Shown piece by piece: positions 34,598 to 44,148 of a DNA stretch of 64,000 bases. The notes below the pieces were generated by a model. The model worked only from the letters and a program-made list of their open reading frames with translations, was not told the origin of the DNA and did no database searches. The position numbers and the translations under genes are program-made. Within the stretch, counting starts at the first letter, position 1, and each line of letters opens with the position of its first letter. This DNA comes from Desulfoluna sp942491485 (GTDB taxonomy: Bacteria > Desulfobacterota > Desulfobacteria > Desulfobacterales > Desulfolunaceae): assembly GCA_942491485.1 (NCBI GenBank), contig CALOAX010000017.1, positions 372,001 to 436,000 of the forward strand, given 5' to 3'.

Positions 34598-35847
34598 GAA
34601 TGAAGTATGTCATCGTAGGGGTCATTTTTTCCGTGACCATGGGGCTTGGAATGGCTTTTGGCGGGGAAAGCATGGAAAAACTCACAATCGATGCGTTTAT
34701 CGCAACGGCTGAGAGTGATTTGAAATTTTTAAATCAGGCCGAGTTGACCCTGGACCTTGAGGGCGCTCCAAAAAGTACGCCGTACCTCGATCGCGTGGAG
34801 TTCAGAACAAAAACCGATGAGTTTGACGTGTATAAGCAAAAGTATTCACTGAGGTTTTATCCCAAGGGTTGGGGCGAGACCATGTATACAAAGCGAGCTT
34901 CAGAGTTGGAGAGCGCATCGTGCAGGACAGAGCAAAATGATTACTACAACGACGCGGTGAAGCAGCGGTATGATCTGGCCCTTGAGTACCTTGAGACCCG
35001 AGCCCTGATGCAACTGACAAAGCAATTGGCCACCGTCTGTGAAGACAGGATCCATGTTTTGAAGAAGAAAAGCATCGGAAGCCTGTCCTTTGATATCAGT
35101 GATCTGATTGAGGCGGAAGAGTTGCAGACAGACCTTCGGCTTGAACGTGTGGGACTCGAAAATAAAATGACTGCACTCATTCATCAGATAAGACTTGCGG
35201 CCAATTCACAGGCACCCATTGCGTTTGATCCGGTGTCACTTGTTCGGGTCAGCACCATTCAAAAAAGGATCCCCGAGTTGATTCCGGAGACCACGGTGAA
35301 CAATATCGGTTTGCAGGATCAAAAAAACAAGGTGGACCTTGCAGACAACAAATACAAGCTTGAACAGGCCAAAAACAGGGATTATCTACGCTTTGTTCAA
35401 GTGTCATACGACAATGATGAGTACGATGATCCCCAAAAGGCGTACTCCCTTGAACTGGCCATCAAGTTGCCGTTTATTCGGTCTGACCGGGAAGAGATGA
35501 ACCGGAGAAAAGTGACCTACATGAAGGAACGGTTGAAATACGACGAAGAGAAGAGGGCGATATCTGAGCAAAGGACGTCTCTGATCCGTTCACTTGACCG
35601 TTTAATCGATCAATACTCGATACTTGCAGCAAATAAACACAACAGCGATGCCGACGTGTCGTTTAAAGCATACCTTACAATGGATGGGATGGACCCCCTG
35701 AACTTGCTGAAAATAAAGGAAGCCCTCATCAAGAGTGAGATGCAGCTTGTGAAAACCGGGTTTAATATACGCAACCGCTTTATTGAATTGCTTGATTTAA
35801 CGGGGCAGTTATCTCAAAAACCCGTTAAAAATTACATGGCTCTGTAG
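34594..35847 (+). CDS. TolC-like outer membrane protein
   Basis: About 417 residues from ATG at 34594, overlapping the adaptor stop. Signal peptide (MRMKYVIVGVIFSVTMGLGMAFGG). The mature protein is mostly long amphipathic helices: about 80-130 (YTKRASELESASCRTEQNDYYNDAVKQRYDLALEYLETRALMQL), 140-200 and 240-400, separated by short strands (LRFVQVSYDNDEYDDPQKAYSLELAIKLPF) as in the OEP/TolC fold. TolC proteins are trimeric tunnels through the outer membrane that dock onto HlyD-type adaptors, and the preceding gene is such an adaptor. No inner-membrane pump of known type is in the operon, which is the odd feature. Confidence 0.75.
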   Translation: MRMKYVIVGVIFSVTMGLGMAFGGESMEKLTIDAFIATAESDLKFLNQAELTLDLEGAPKSTPYLDRVEFRTKTDEFDVYKQKYSLRFYPKGWGETMYTKRASELESASCRTEQNDYYNDAVKQRYDLALEYLETRALMQLTKQLATVCEDRIHVLKKKSIGSLSFDISDLIEAEELQTDLRLERVGLENKMTALIHQIRLAANSQAPIAFDPVSLVRVSTIQKRIPELIPETTVNNIGLQDQKNKVDLADNKYKLEQAKNRDYLRFVQVSYDNDEYDDPQKAYSLELAIKLPFIRSDREEMNRRKVTYMKERLKYDEEKRAISEQRTSLIRSLDRLIDQYSILAANKHNSDADVSFKAYLTMDGMDPLNLLKIKEALIKSEMQLVKTGFNIRNRFIELLDLTGQLSQKPVKNYMAL

Positions 35848-35859
35848 GGAGGTGATTCA

Positions 35860-36666
35860 TTGCATCATCATCGCCAGAAAGCGATTCCATCATTGCTTGA
35901 ACGATATGAATTGAAATACCTGATCCCTGTAGAGATGATTGACCCGATTTCAGACTTTGCATCGGTTTATTGTTCTCCCGATCAGTATTCAACATCATCA
36001 GATACCGGATTTTATCGGGTCAACAGCCTTTATCTTGATTCACCGGATTATCTGTTTTTAAGGATGCGGCTCGAAGGCGTACAGAATCGATTCAACATGC
36101 GGGTTCGTTCGTATGGTGACGATCCGGATGTGCCGTACTTTTTGGAGATCAAGCAGAAAACAGGGGGGGTGGTCAGAAAATATCGCGCAGCGGAGACCGA
36201 CAAGGAGTGGTACCGGGTGTACACGGAGCCCGGCTTCGTTGGAAAAGGTGAGGGGGATGGTAAAAATGCCATCAATAAACAGCGCTTTGAACGGATGGTA
36301 TACACCTACAATGCTGCCCCGAAAATCCTGACTCAGTACCTTCGAAAGGCGTGGGTCAGCGATGTCGACGATTACGCAAGGGTCACATTCGACACCGATC
36401 TTAAGTTCAGATCGGAAACGGAGTACCAACCCGTTCCGGGCGGTGGGTGCATGGTTTCATGCGATCACACCCTGGCCTTTGACCCCGGGTGTTCGGTGAT
36501 TCTTGAACTCAAGTGTTATACCTCTCGTGTTCCCTTGTGGATGATTGATCTCATCCGTTTTTTTCACCTGCAGCGGCGGAGTTTCTCAAAGTATCTGACC
36601 GGGGCGTCAGAGCTGATGGGGCTTCATCGCTATGACTCTGCATCACGGGTATCGGCGGTTTTCTAA
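35860..36666 (+). CDS. VTC domain protein (polyphosphate polymerase-like)
   Basis: 268 residues; TTG start with GGGAGGTGA upstream, 12 bases after the TolC-like gene. The tunnel-fold VTC signatures are all visible: RYELKYLIP (N-terminal Lys), FNMRVRSYG (Arg-x-Arg), PYFLEIKQKTGGVVRKYR (Glu-x-Lys and basic residues), QYLRKAW, DYARVTFDTDL, VILELKCY and FSKYLTG. In yeast Vtc4 this domain makes polyphosphate from ATP on the cytosolic side, with these basic residues lining the tunnel. Bacterial members often neighbour CotH and DUF4956 genes. No membrane helices, so it is cytoplasmic. Starting with three His codons is a chance feature. Confidence 0.92.
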   Translation: MHHHRQKAIPSLLERYELKYLIPVEMIDPISDFASVYCSPDQYSTSSDTGFYRVNSLYLDSPDYLFLRMRLEGVQNRFNMRVRSYGDDPDVPYFLEIKQKTGGVVRKYRAAETDKEWYRVYTEPGFVGKGEGDGKNAINKQRFERMVYTYNAAPKILTQYLRKAWVSDVDDYARVTFDTDLKFRSETEYQPVPGGGCMVSCDHTLAFDPGCSVILELKCYTSRVPLWMIDLIRFFHLQRRSFSKYLTGASELMGLHRYDSASRVSAVF

Positions 36667-36711
36667 GGTCGTAACCGGCGAATGCGCCACCACAACAAAG
36701 AAGGGACCCTC

Positions 36712-37398
36712 ATGTTAGATACACTGACACTTCAAACAATGACGTCACATTCGGGGTTGCTGCTTATTATCTATACCATGTTTGTGGCATTTCTCCTGTC
36801 TGTCACCATAGGGATCACCTATATCAAAACCTTCAGGGGGCTTTCCTACTCACGAACCTATGTCCAGGCGGTGATCCTGAGTTCCATCGTGGCGGCAACT
36901 GTGGTTCATGCCATTGGTGACAGCCTTGCCCGTGGCCTCGGAATGATCGGAGCCCTTGCCATCATCCGGTTCCGTACAAGTTTCAAGGATCCAAGGGACA
37001 TCCTGTTTATGTTTTCCGCCCTGGCTGCCGGCATCGGCTGCGGGGTTGGCGCGTACAATGTGGCTGTCGTAGGGACCCTTGGGTTCGTACTCACCGCATT
37101 CCTGCTCGATTATACCCCCCTTGGTCAATCCAGCGCCTTTGATGGCATGCTGCGATTCAACATCACAAGCTCTGATGAAAGCAGGGCCCAGCTTGAAATA
37201 CTGCTGAAAAAATATTGCAAGAGTTTTGTCCTGATCACATTAAGGGACATGCAGCAGGGGCAACGCCTGGATTATGCCTACCATGTGAAAATGAAAAAAA
37301 ATCGGGAAAGCGAAGGGCTGATCAAAGAACTGCCGGAGAAAATACCGTCGGTACGGGGGGTTGGGTTGATGCTCCAGGAGACCACGGTGGAGCTGTAA
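36712..37398 (+). CDS. DUF4956 membrane protein
   Basis: About 228 residues from MLDTLTLQ (GAAGGGA upstream). Four membrane helices: LLLIIYTMFVAFLLSVTIGI, VQAVILSSIVAATVVHAIG, ILFMFSALAAGIGCGVGAYNVA, and VVGTLGFVLTAFLLDY, followed by a cytoplasmic alpha/beta domain (about 150-228). GLGMIGALAIIRFRTSFKDPRDI between helices 2 and 3 is the conserved family signature, basic and likely cytosolic. DUF4956 is frequently encoded with VTC and CotH proteins; role unknown, conceivably a polyphosphate channel or VTC anchor (inference). Last gene of the operon; 260 bases separate it from the pilin genes. Confidence 0.92.
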   Translation: MLDTLTLQTMTSHSGLLLIIYTMFVAFLLSVTIGITYIKTFRGLSYSRTYVQAVILSSIVAATVVHAIGDSLARGLGMIGALAIIRFRTSFKDPRDILFMFSALAAGIGCGVGAYNVAVVGTLGFVLTAFLLDYTPLGQSSAFDGMLRFNITSSDESRAQLEILLKKYCKSFVLITLRDMQQGQRLDYAYHVKMKKNRESEGLIKELPEKIPSVRGVGLMLQETTVEL

Positions 37399-37658
37399 AG
37401 ACGGGGGGCGGTGCCTGGGTGCCTGTTTAACATTGAACGTGACAGGTTCACTGGTGGCAACATGGCGTTGATTCGGTAGAACTCTTGCCTCGCGCATATT
37501 TTTTGCACATTTGCCTTTTAAGTTAATCATGCCGACCTCGGTGAATGCGATAGACCCTGAAATGAAAAAAGAGGGTTGGGTATCTTTTTTCATGAGAGAT
37601 CATTGTAAATAGGGGGTGATCGGTTGACGCTGAATTAAGGTGTTCAGGGAGTGCACTC

Positions 37659-38135
37659 ATGATGAAAAAAGCAGCAGGGTTTACGATGCTTGAATTGGTG
37701 ATTGTCGTTGCACTGGTAAGCATTCTTTCTGCCATTGCAGTGCCGCAATTCAGTCTGTGGGCGCAGAGCAACCGGTTGAACAGTGGCAGCTTGAGCATCC
37801 GATTTACGCTGATGCTGGCCCGGTCCTCAGCCATTACAAAAAATTCGAATGTGGTGGTGGCCTTCAGCACCTCGGCTGACGGAAGCTATACGGTGTTTGT
37901 TGACGAGGACGGGGATTATTCCCAGGGATCCGATGAAGAGGTGCTTGAGGAAGGCACCATGCCCACAGGTATTTCCTTGTACCTCACAGACTTTGAAGAT
38001 GACAAGGCCTGCTACAACCCCATGGGGATTCCCGATAGCGACGGTACTGTGTATCTCAAAGATTCGGCGGCCGGGAATGTTCGTCAGATCATTCTGGCAG
38101 CCACCGGGAATGTGAAAATTGAAGCGGGGCCTTAG
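37659..38135 (+). CDS. Minor pseudopilin, FimT/GspH type
   Basis: 158 residues. Class III leader cleaved after Gly (KAAGFTMLELVIVVALVSILSAIAVPQF): prepilin motif G-F-T-x-x-E with Glu at +5 and a hydrophobic helix. The C-terminal part contains RFTLMLARSSAITKNSNVVV, a GspH/FimT signature. It would be processed by the prepilin peptidase and initiate or prime type IV pili. First of a row pilW-pilV-pilX-pilY1 in the same direction, the usual minor-pilin operon. Confidence 0.92.
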   Translation: MMKKAAGFTMLELVIVVALVSILSAIAVPQFSLWAQSNRLNSGSLSIRFTLMLARSSAITKNSNVVVAFSTSADGSYTVFVDEDGDYSQGSDEEVLEEGTMPTGISLYLTDFEDDKACYNPMGIPDSDGTVYLKDSAAGNVRQIILAATGNVKIEAGP

Positions 38136-38136
38136 A

Positions 38137-38811
38137 ATGAAACAACATCAGCACACCTGTGGACTCCGGGTCTGGGATCAGGATGGTTTTTCACTCATTG
38201 AGGTCCTCGTTGTCCTGGCCATATCGAGCGTGGTGATATTGGCCGTCTACAACCTCTATATCGATCAGATCAACTCTGCCAATGCCCAGGAAAAGATCCT
38301 CGCCATGCGCCAGAATTTACGGGTGGGACATTTTGTGATCGGTCGGGAGTTGATGAAGGCGGGGTATTCCAGCCAGCTGACGGACGAAGAGACCCCCGGG
38401 TTTACTCAGGCGGAAAAAAGTGCGCTTGCCTTTACCTATGTGGATGACTCGTCGGAAGATGAGGTGACGGTCTCTTTTTATTTCGAGGACAACACTATCT
38501 ATCGGAAAATAGACGACGCAGATGCATCCATTATTGCCGAGGGTATCGAATACCTTGAATTTATGTACCACCTGAAGGACGCGAGCGCTTCCTGGGCTCC
38601 AAGCGCCACGAATTTGGATGAGATCATAGGGGTGACGGTCTCGATATTGGGGCGGACCGGCAATGCTTTGAGTGATTACCCCAACACGTATACCTTTGAG
38701 TTTCCTAATCCTGACGGTGAAACGGAAAATACCCTGACGTACTCCTCCGATGGGTTTTACCGTCAATTGTGCACAGGCTTTTTTGAATGCAGAAATATGG
38801 CTGCAAATTAG
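38137..38811 (+). CDS. Minor pilin PilW-like
   Basis: About 224 residues from ATG at 38137, one base past the preceding stop. Leader DGFSLIEVLVVLAISSVVILAVYNLY with Gly at the cleavage site and Glu at +5. The region AQEKILAMRQNLRVGHFVIGRELMKAGYSS is the PilW signature (long helix followed by RxxGY). The remainder is a beta-rich head with many acidic residues. Part of the type IV pilus priming complex. Confidence 0.9.
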   Translation: MKQHQHTCGLRVWDQDGFSLIEVLVVLAISSVVILAVYNLYIDQINSANAQEKILAMRQNLRVGHFVIGRELMKAGYSSQLTDEETPGFTQAEKSALAFTYVDDSSEDEVTVSFYFEDNTIYRKIDDADASIIAEGIEYLEFMYHLKDASASWAPSATNLDEIIGVTVSILGRTGNALSDYPNTYTFEFPNPDGETENTLTYSSDGFYRQLCTGFFECRNMAAN

Positions 38812-38820
38812 AGGCGACAC

Positions 38821-39312
38821 ATGAGCATGAAAAGTCGACGATCAGCAGGGTGGGCCATACCGGAACACATGAGCAGTTGGCCATTGGAAGAAGTGGCAAC
38901 CCCCAGCCTCCAAGGGGCTTCTGATTCAGCGATCTCCCACGGGATATCCCCTGAAGAGACCTCTGGTTTTACCTTGATTGAGGTGTTGGTTGCCGTTGTT
39001 ATTCTGGCCATGGGTATTCTTGGGGCGGCGACGATGCAGATTGCCGCCCTGCAAGGCAATGCCAAAGCGAACAAACTAACGGAGGCGTCAGTTATTGCCT
39101 CGGATCGAGCCGAAGTCCTTTTGAACATGGATTTTGACTCAAGTTCCCTTGCCGATGGCTCTGACACAGTGGAAGGGTATGATGTGGCGTGGGATGTGAC
39201 AGCGGGTGCGGGCGGTGACGACACACGCCTCATTACAGTGACAGTTTCGTGGACTTCAGGAGGTGTCGGTCACTCCTTTGACTACCAGATCCTTAAAATG
39301 AGGGACATGTGA
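38821..39312 (+). CDS. Minor pilin PilV-like with long leader
   Basis: 163 residues. Prepilin motif SGFTLIEVLVAVVILAMGILGAATMQ; GILGAATMQIAALQGN is the PilV signature. The segment before the cleavage Gly is about 47 residues, much longer than usual for a prepilin leader, and no nearer start with a ribosome site is seen (a second Met at about residue 17). It overlaps nothing before it and ends just before pilX. Confidence 0.9.
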   Translation: MSMKSRRSAGWAIPEHMSSWPLEEVATPSLQGASDSAISHGISPEETSGFTLIEVLVAVVILAMGILGAATMQIAALQGNAKANKLTEASVIASDRAEVLLNMDFDSSSLADGSDTVEGYDVAWDVTAGAGGDDTRLITVTVSWTSGGVGHSFDYQILKMRDM

Positions 39313-39437
39313 GGCTGCGTCCCTGCATGGGGGCTTGGCCATATTGGCTGTGTGCACCGGGACAACACATCCATAATCAGATTGTATTGTCGGATCGCGT
39401 CATTATTGCCGGGATTGGCAGGAGGGGGGAGGAAGAG

Positions 39438-39950
39438 ATGCACAGGACGCGAAGGGATCTGGAAAACCAGCAGGGCTCAGTTCTTCTGATCGCCTTAATC
39501 ATTCTTCTGCTTGTGTCGTTGCTTGGGCTCAGGACCTTGAGCATGACGAGTACCGAGTTAAAAATTTCCGGTAACGACCGAAATTACATGCAAAACTTTT
39601 ACAGGGCAGAAGCGGCGGCCAAAGAGGCGGCTTACTTCCTTGAAACCTCCGATGACCCGTCCCCTTCCAACACAGACCTGCCCTGGCTCAGCGACGGCTC
39701 GGATTCGGGCAGCAGCTTTGATCCGGAAACCGATTCGTGGGTGACTTCAGGAACGGATGCCAACGCACGCACGTCGAAATTTTATGGGGATGGGCAATCC
39801 AGAATTAGTGCCGTACGGCTTGGTGTTGCCCCGGGGTCGAGCCTTGACATGAGTCGCGAACGCAAGTGGGAGTATATCGTCTACGGGCGCTCGGAGCTTT
39901 CTTCCGGGCAGGTTGATATCGCAGCAGGGTATTTGAAAAAGTCAAAGTAA
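39438..39950 (+). CDS. Minor pilin PilX-like
   Basis: About 170 residues from MHRTRRDLENQQGS, with GGAGGAAGAG directly upstream; the open frame extends back to 39309 but without family character. NQQGSVLLIALIILLLVSLLGLRTLSMTSTELKISGN: PilX-type leader (Gly-Ser in place of Gly-Phe, as usual in PilX) and the conserved METKMA-like segment as TSTELKISGN. Likely in the tip complex with PilV, PilW and PilY1. Confidence 0.9.
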   Translation: MHRTRRDLENQQGSVLLIALIILLLVSLLGLRTLSMTSTELKISGNDRNYMQNFYRAEAAAKEAAYFLETSDDPSPSNTDLPWLSDGSDSGSSFDPETDSWVTSGTDANARTSKFYGDGQSRISAVRLGVAPGSSLDMSRERKWEYIVYGRSELSSGQVDIAAGYLKKSK

Positions 39951-39965
39951 AGCGAGGGGGATGCC

Positions 39966-42900
39966 ATGGCGACCATGGAATATTTAAAGGCCCGACCCGT
40001 AGGGCGTCAAAGGGGATGGGGGGTATGTGTTGCGATTGTGTGTGTGTTCTTGTCCTTCGTTTATCTTGGGGATGTGCATGCGGGGCCCACTACAGACCTT
40101 GGGACGATCTCCACCGAGGGCTACACAAAAGTAGTCATGATCAATAACTCTAATCAAGAAAAGTGGTATAGATTTGATGTTGATGACGCTGGCAGAATGA
40201 CAATTTATACCGAAAAAATGACGTATTATACGGATCCGGATACAACAGGGACGTTAAAAAGTAACTCTCGGCAGGGTACAACGATTGCTACCGATGACAA
40301 CAGTGCGGATAATGATAATTTTCAGATTGAAGCACCTTTGTCTTCTGGAACCACATACTACCTGAGGGTCCAAGGTCAAGGAACGTATTCTCTGGTGTTT
40401 TCATTTATGATCAGTGATACCAGCGATACCAGTGATACCAGCGATTCCAGTGATACCACTGATACCAGTGAAGAAGAGTCCTACTGCATGACCATCGCGG
40501 ATTCGCCTTTGACCACTGAGATCGATTCGGCACCGCCCCTGGTGATGTTTCTTCTCGATGATTCGGGGAGCATGGATTTCGATATTATGTACGACAGCGA
40601 CAGTGGTCAATTTGAGTATGGGAACAATGGTGCGTCGTCTGCTTATATTCAATCCGATGGCTCAAACATCGGTCTTTCCGTCTATGCCGATGATGTCAGG
40701 CATTATTGGGTCACCCAGTCATCTGCCTACAACAAGGTGTATTACGATCCCGATGTTACCTACGATCCCTGGCCTGAATCGGACGATGACACGATTCTCA
40801 GCGGGGATGCAAGTCCCGACAAAGCGTACGCGCATCCCGTCTTTTCGTATGGCTCCCATGACCTGGACAGTGAGACCTTTGTGACCATCGGCAGCGTGAA
40901 TGTGCGTTACGCCCATTATTACGTCGAGTCGGGCGGTACGGTGTATCTCGTGAATTTCTCCGGGAAGGGTGTCTACTACTATTCGGTGACGAAGGATCCG
41001 GGTGACAATAAGAAAATTTCAAGCCTCGCCTTGGTCTCGGCACCTGACGACATACGAGTGGATGACGTAACCGCAGCCCTTCAGAACATGGCCAACTGGT
41101 ATCAGTATCATAGGAATCGGGAGTTGGCCGCAAAGTCTGCGGTGGCCGAGGTGGTAAGCAGTGTCAGCGGTGTGAAGATCGGACTTCATGCCATCAATAA
41201 CGGGTCGGTCTGTACGGTTCAGGCCATCAATGTGGATGGCATTGATCTCACCAAAACCTTGTTGTCGAAGTTGTATAATGTAAACTCCTCCGGTGGAACG
41301 GGGTTGAGATCTGCCCTTTATGAGATCGGTCAGTATTACGATGCCACCGACGGGGCCACCGGAGGGATCGGGCCTTCTCCTTACGAGACGGATGAAAATG
41401 GGGGATCCTGCCAGCAGGCCTTTACCATTGTCATGACAGACGGGTATTACAACGGAACGTTTGGGTCGCCTAATTCCGTCGTGGGCAACACTGATGAAGC
41501 CTCCGACTCCGATTGGGATGGATGTTATTTTGCCGATGGCTATTCCGACACCCTTGCTGATGTCGCCATGCGTTTCTACGAGCGAGATTTAAGCACTGAT
41601 TTGGATGATGATGTGCCCGCCAGCGATGAGGATGAGGCCGAGCATCAGCACATGGTGACCTATACCGTGGCCTTTGGGGTGACAGGGACTCTGGACCCGG
41701 ACGATTATGATTTTCCTGCCGATTGCAGCACCTCCATCGCCTGGCCCAACCCGATGCTATCTGACAAAGCAAAAATTGACGACCTCTATCATGCGGCGGT
41801 GAACGGTCGAGGGGCATTCCTGAGCGCTGGGAGCAGTAAAGAGCTTGTGACCTCTCTGATGAGCCTCATGGAGGATATTGAAGCCCGGGTGGTTTCAGGT
41901 GCCTCGGTGTCCCTGAATTCCCAGGAACTCGAAACCGACAGTGCCTTGTACCAGGGGTATTTTGATTCCTCCGACTGGTCCGGGGACCTCATCGCCTACG
42001 GATTGAGCGAAGATGACTCTGGAACGGTCACCACAACGAAGGTTTGGTCGGCAAAGGACGTGTTTGAAGACCAATCCACGACCTGGTGGGATTCGGGTAG
42101 AAAGATCCTCACCTTTAACGGCAGCAACGGCGTCGCCTTCCGCTATGATGGCCTGAGCACCAGCCAGCAGGCATTGGTTACGAGTGACGAGCTGGATTAC
42201 ATCCGTGGTGACACAGGGAACGAGGAGTCCAATGGAGGTTCGTACCGGGACCGGGACGGTAATATGCTTGGGGATATTGTTGATTCGTCCCCCGTGTATG
42301 AAGACGGGGTGGTCTATGTGGGGGCCAACGATGGCATGCTCCACGCGTTTGATGCCACCGACGGCGCCGAGATTTTTTCCTATGTCCCCTCGTTTGTGGT
42401 GAAAAACCTCCCCGAGTTGACAGACCCCGATTACAGCCACCTGTTTTATGTGAACAACACCGTCTCAACCTCCACCGTGACATGTGACGACACCTCAACC
42501 ATCTGGCTCCTCGGCGGCTTGGGCAAGGGGGGACGGGGGATCTATGGCATAGACATCACAAGTCCTCATGCCATCACAGAAACAAACATTCCGACCCTCT
42601 GGGAATACCCTGCCTCTGGGACAACAGACGATGATTTCGGTTACACGTACAGTGTCCCCGTCATTGTTGAAGCCAATACCGGGGAGAACGTGATTCTGTT
42701 TGGCAACGGGTACGACAGCGCCAATGGTCATGCTGTCCTTTATGTCCTGGGCCTCGACGGAACACTCCTTACAACAATTGACACCGGATCGGGAAGCGCT
42801 GATGCCTCCGATGCTCAGTGCAATGGCCTGAGCACCCCGGTACCCGTTGACCTTGACTATAACGGCACCGTGGACGTGGTCTACGCCGGGGATCTTCTGG

Positions 42901-43772
42901 GGCACATGTGGAAATTTGACCTGTCAGGCAGCACCGAGGCATCCTGGGAGGTCGCCTATGGGGGCAATGCATTGTTCACGGCTCAAAACGAAGATGGGGA
43001 GGGGCAGCCCATTGTCTCCAAACCGGAGGTGATGACCCATTGCGACTCCACGGTTAAGGGGGTCCAGCTGCTTTTTGGCACCGGTCGCTACCTTGCCTAT
43101 GGTGATATTTCGGATACGGAGATTCAGAGTATTTATTGCATCTGGGACTGGGCGGATGCCTGGGATGAGGATGAACGAAATGGTAAGTACCTTGGAACGT
43201 TTGAGGCGTCCACGGATGATTCGTCCGAGCGCTCATTTTCAAATTTTACGGATGCGACCCTGCTGAAACAAACAGCCATCACCGGGTCAGACGGTTATGT
43301 CAGCTCCTCTTCAAATACAATAAGCTGGTTCTCTCCCTCTGAGTGGACGGAAGCCAACGAGAACGGGACGCCATACACAGGAGGCACCCATGTTGGGTGG
43401 CACATGGACCTGCCTGTATCAGGGGAACGGGTGGTTTCTAAGGCCCTGCTCATTGATGGGGTTGCGGTGGTGGTGTCTATTATCCCCCAAAGTACCCCTT
43501 GCAGTGCTGGTGGTGGTTCGGTGCTCTACACCCTTGATGCCTGCGACGGCAGTGCGCTCAGTGAGGCGTTCTTTGACACTGACGATGATGGCGATGTGGA
43601 CGATGAAGATACAATTCACTCCGGAGTGCAATACGAAAACGATATCTACTACACGCCAGCCGTTATAAATACGTCTGATGACGACTCAGACACACTTTTT
43701 CTGGACTCGGATGAGCAGGCCGCTATTTCTTCAGAAGTCTTAGGGGTCTTCTATTGGCGCTTTGTGGAGTGA
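39966..43772 (+). CDS. pilY1: PilY1-type pilus tip adhesin with von Willebrand A domain
   Basis: 1268 residues. Sec-type signal (CVAIVCVFLSFVYLGDVHAG), an N-terminal beta domain of the pre-peptidase C-terminal kind (about 40-145), a DTSDTSDTSDSSDTTDTS linker (about 150-168), a VWA domain with MIDAS DDSGSMDFD (about 198) interrupted by inserts and ending near 640, then the seven-bladed PilY1 propeller (about 740-1200). The calcium loop DLDYNGTVDVVYAGD before GHMWKFDL is conserved (about 962); another acid-rich loop DTDDDGDVDDEDT is near 1203. PilY1 sits at the pilus tip and controls extension, adhesion and surface sensing. Fused N-terminal domain and linker are not part of the Pseudomonas form. 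Confidence 0.94.
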   Translation: MATMEYLKARPVGRQRGWGVCVAIVCVFLSFVYLGDVHAGPTTDLGTISTEGYTKVVMINNSNQEKWYRFDVDDAGRMTIYTEKMTYYTDPDTTGTLKSNSRQGTTIATDDNSADNDNFQIEAPLSSGTTYYLRVQGQGTYSLVFSFMISDTSDTSDTSDSSDTTDTSEEESYCMTIADSPLTTEIDSAPPLVMFLLDDSGSMDFDIMYDSDSGQFEYGNNGASSAYIQSDGSNIGLSVYADDVRHYWVTQSSAYNKVYYDPDVTYDPWPESDDDTILSGDASPDKAYAHPVFSYGSHDLDSETFVTIGSVNVRYAHYYVESGGTVYLVNFSGKGVYYYSVTKDPGDNKKISSLALVSAPDDIRVDDVTAALQNMANWYQYHRNRELAAKSAVAEVVSSVSGVKIGLHAINNGSVCTVQAINVDGIDLTKTLLSKLYNVNSSGGTGLRSALYEIGQYYDATDGATGGIGPSPYETDENGGSCQQAFTIVMTDGYYNGTFGSPNSVVGNTDEASDSDWDGCYFADGYSDTLADVAMRFYERDLSTDLDDDVPASDEDEAEHQHMVTYTVAFGVTGTLDPDDYDFPADCSTSIAWPNPMLSDKAKIDDLYHAAVNGRGAFLSAGSSKELVTSLMSLMEDIEARVVSGASVSLNSQELETDSALYQGYFDSSDWSGDLIAYGLSEDDSGTVTTTKVWSAKDVFEDQSTTWWDSGRKILTFNGSNGVAFRYDGLSTSQQALVTSDELDYIRGDTGNEESNGGSYRDRDGNMLGDIVDSSPVYEDGVVYVGANDGMLHAFDATDGAEIFSYVPSFVVKNLPELTDPDYSHLFYVNNTVSTSTVTCDDTSTIWLLGGLGKGGRGIYGIDITSPHAITETNIPTLWEYPASGTTDDDFGYTYSVPVIVEANTGENVILFGNGYDSANGHAVLYVLGLDGTLLTTIDTGSGSADASDAQCNGLSTPVPVDLDYNGTVDVVYAGDLLGHMWKFDLSGSTEASWEVAYGGNALFTAQNEDGEGQPIVSKPEVMTHCDSTVKGVQLLFGTGRYLAYGDISDTEIQSIYCIWDWADAWDEDERNGKYLGTFEASTDDSSERSFSNFTDATLLKQTAITGSDGYVSSSSNTISWFSPSEWTEANENGTPYTGGTHVGWHMDLPVSGERVVSKALLIDGVAVVVSIIPQSTPCSAGGGSVLYTLDACDGSALSEAFFDTDDDGDVDDEDTIHSGVQYENDIYYTPAVINTSDDDSDTLFLDSDEQAAISSEVLGVFYWRFVE

Positions 43773-43806
43773 TGAGACACATGAAACAACAGGGGGCTCT
43801 TTTGTC

Positions 43807-44148
43807 ATGAACGGACGAAAACTGCGGATCCATTTCCTGCCGGCACTTGTGATGTGCGTGTGCCTGCTTTTAAATGCGTCATTGGTGAGTGTAAACGCCC
43901 AAACCAACGTCGGTGGTAATGTCACCGCCTCTGTCAACGAGGCGGCCGGCACCTGGTACACCGGAACAATTGATGCCATCGATGATGTCCGTGTTTGTGT
44001 TGCCGATGTGAATCACTGGTTTGCCTCCGATGTGATCTTTGTCTCAAGGTATGGGTTTCAGGTGACTCAGAGGTCGTTTTATGAAGGGAAAAAGGTGAAG
44101 GTCCTTCTGGGGGAAGATTACAAATGCTCCATTGTGATGGAAATATGA
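43807..44148 (+). CDS. Small exported protein of unknown function
   Basis: 113 residues from MNGRKLRIHF (AGGGGGC upstream). Clear signal peptide (LPALVMCVCLLLNASLVSVNAQ). The mature 80 residues contain two Cys (VRVCVAD and YKCSIV) that may form a disulfide, and beta-rich sequence. No family recognised. It starts 34 bases after pilY1, so it likely belongs to the pilus operon and could be a PilY1 partner (inference). Confidence 0.7.
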   Translation: MNGRKLRIHFLPALVMCVCLLLNASLVSVNAQTNVGGNVTASVNEAAGTWYTGTIDAIDDVRVCVADVNHWFASDVIFVSRYGFQVTQRSFYEGKKVKVLLGEDYKCSIVMEI

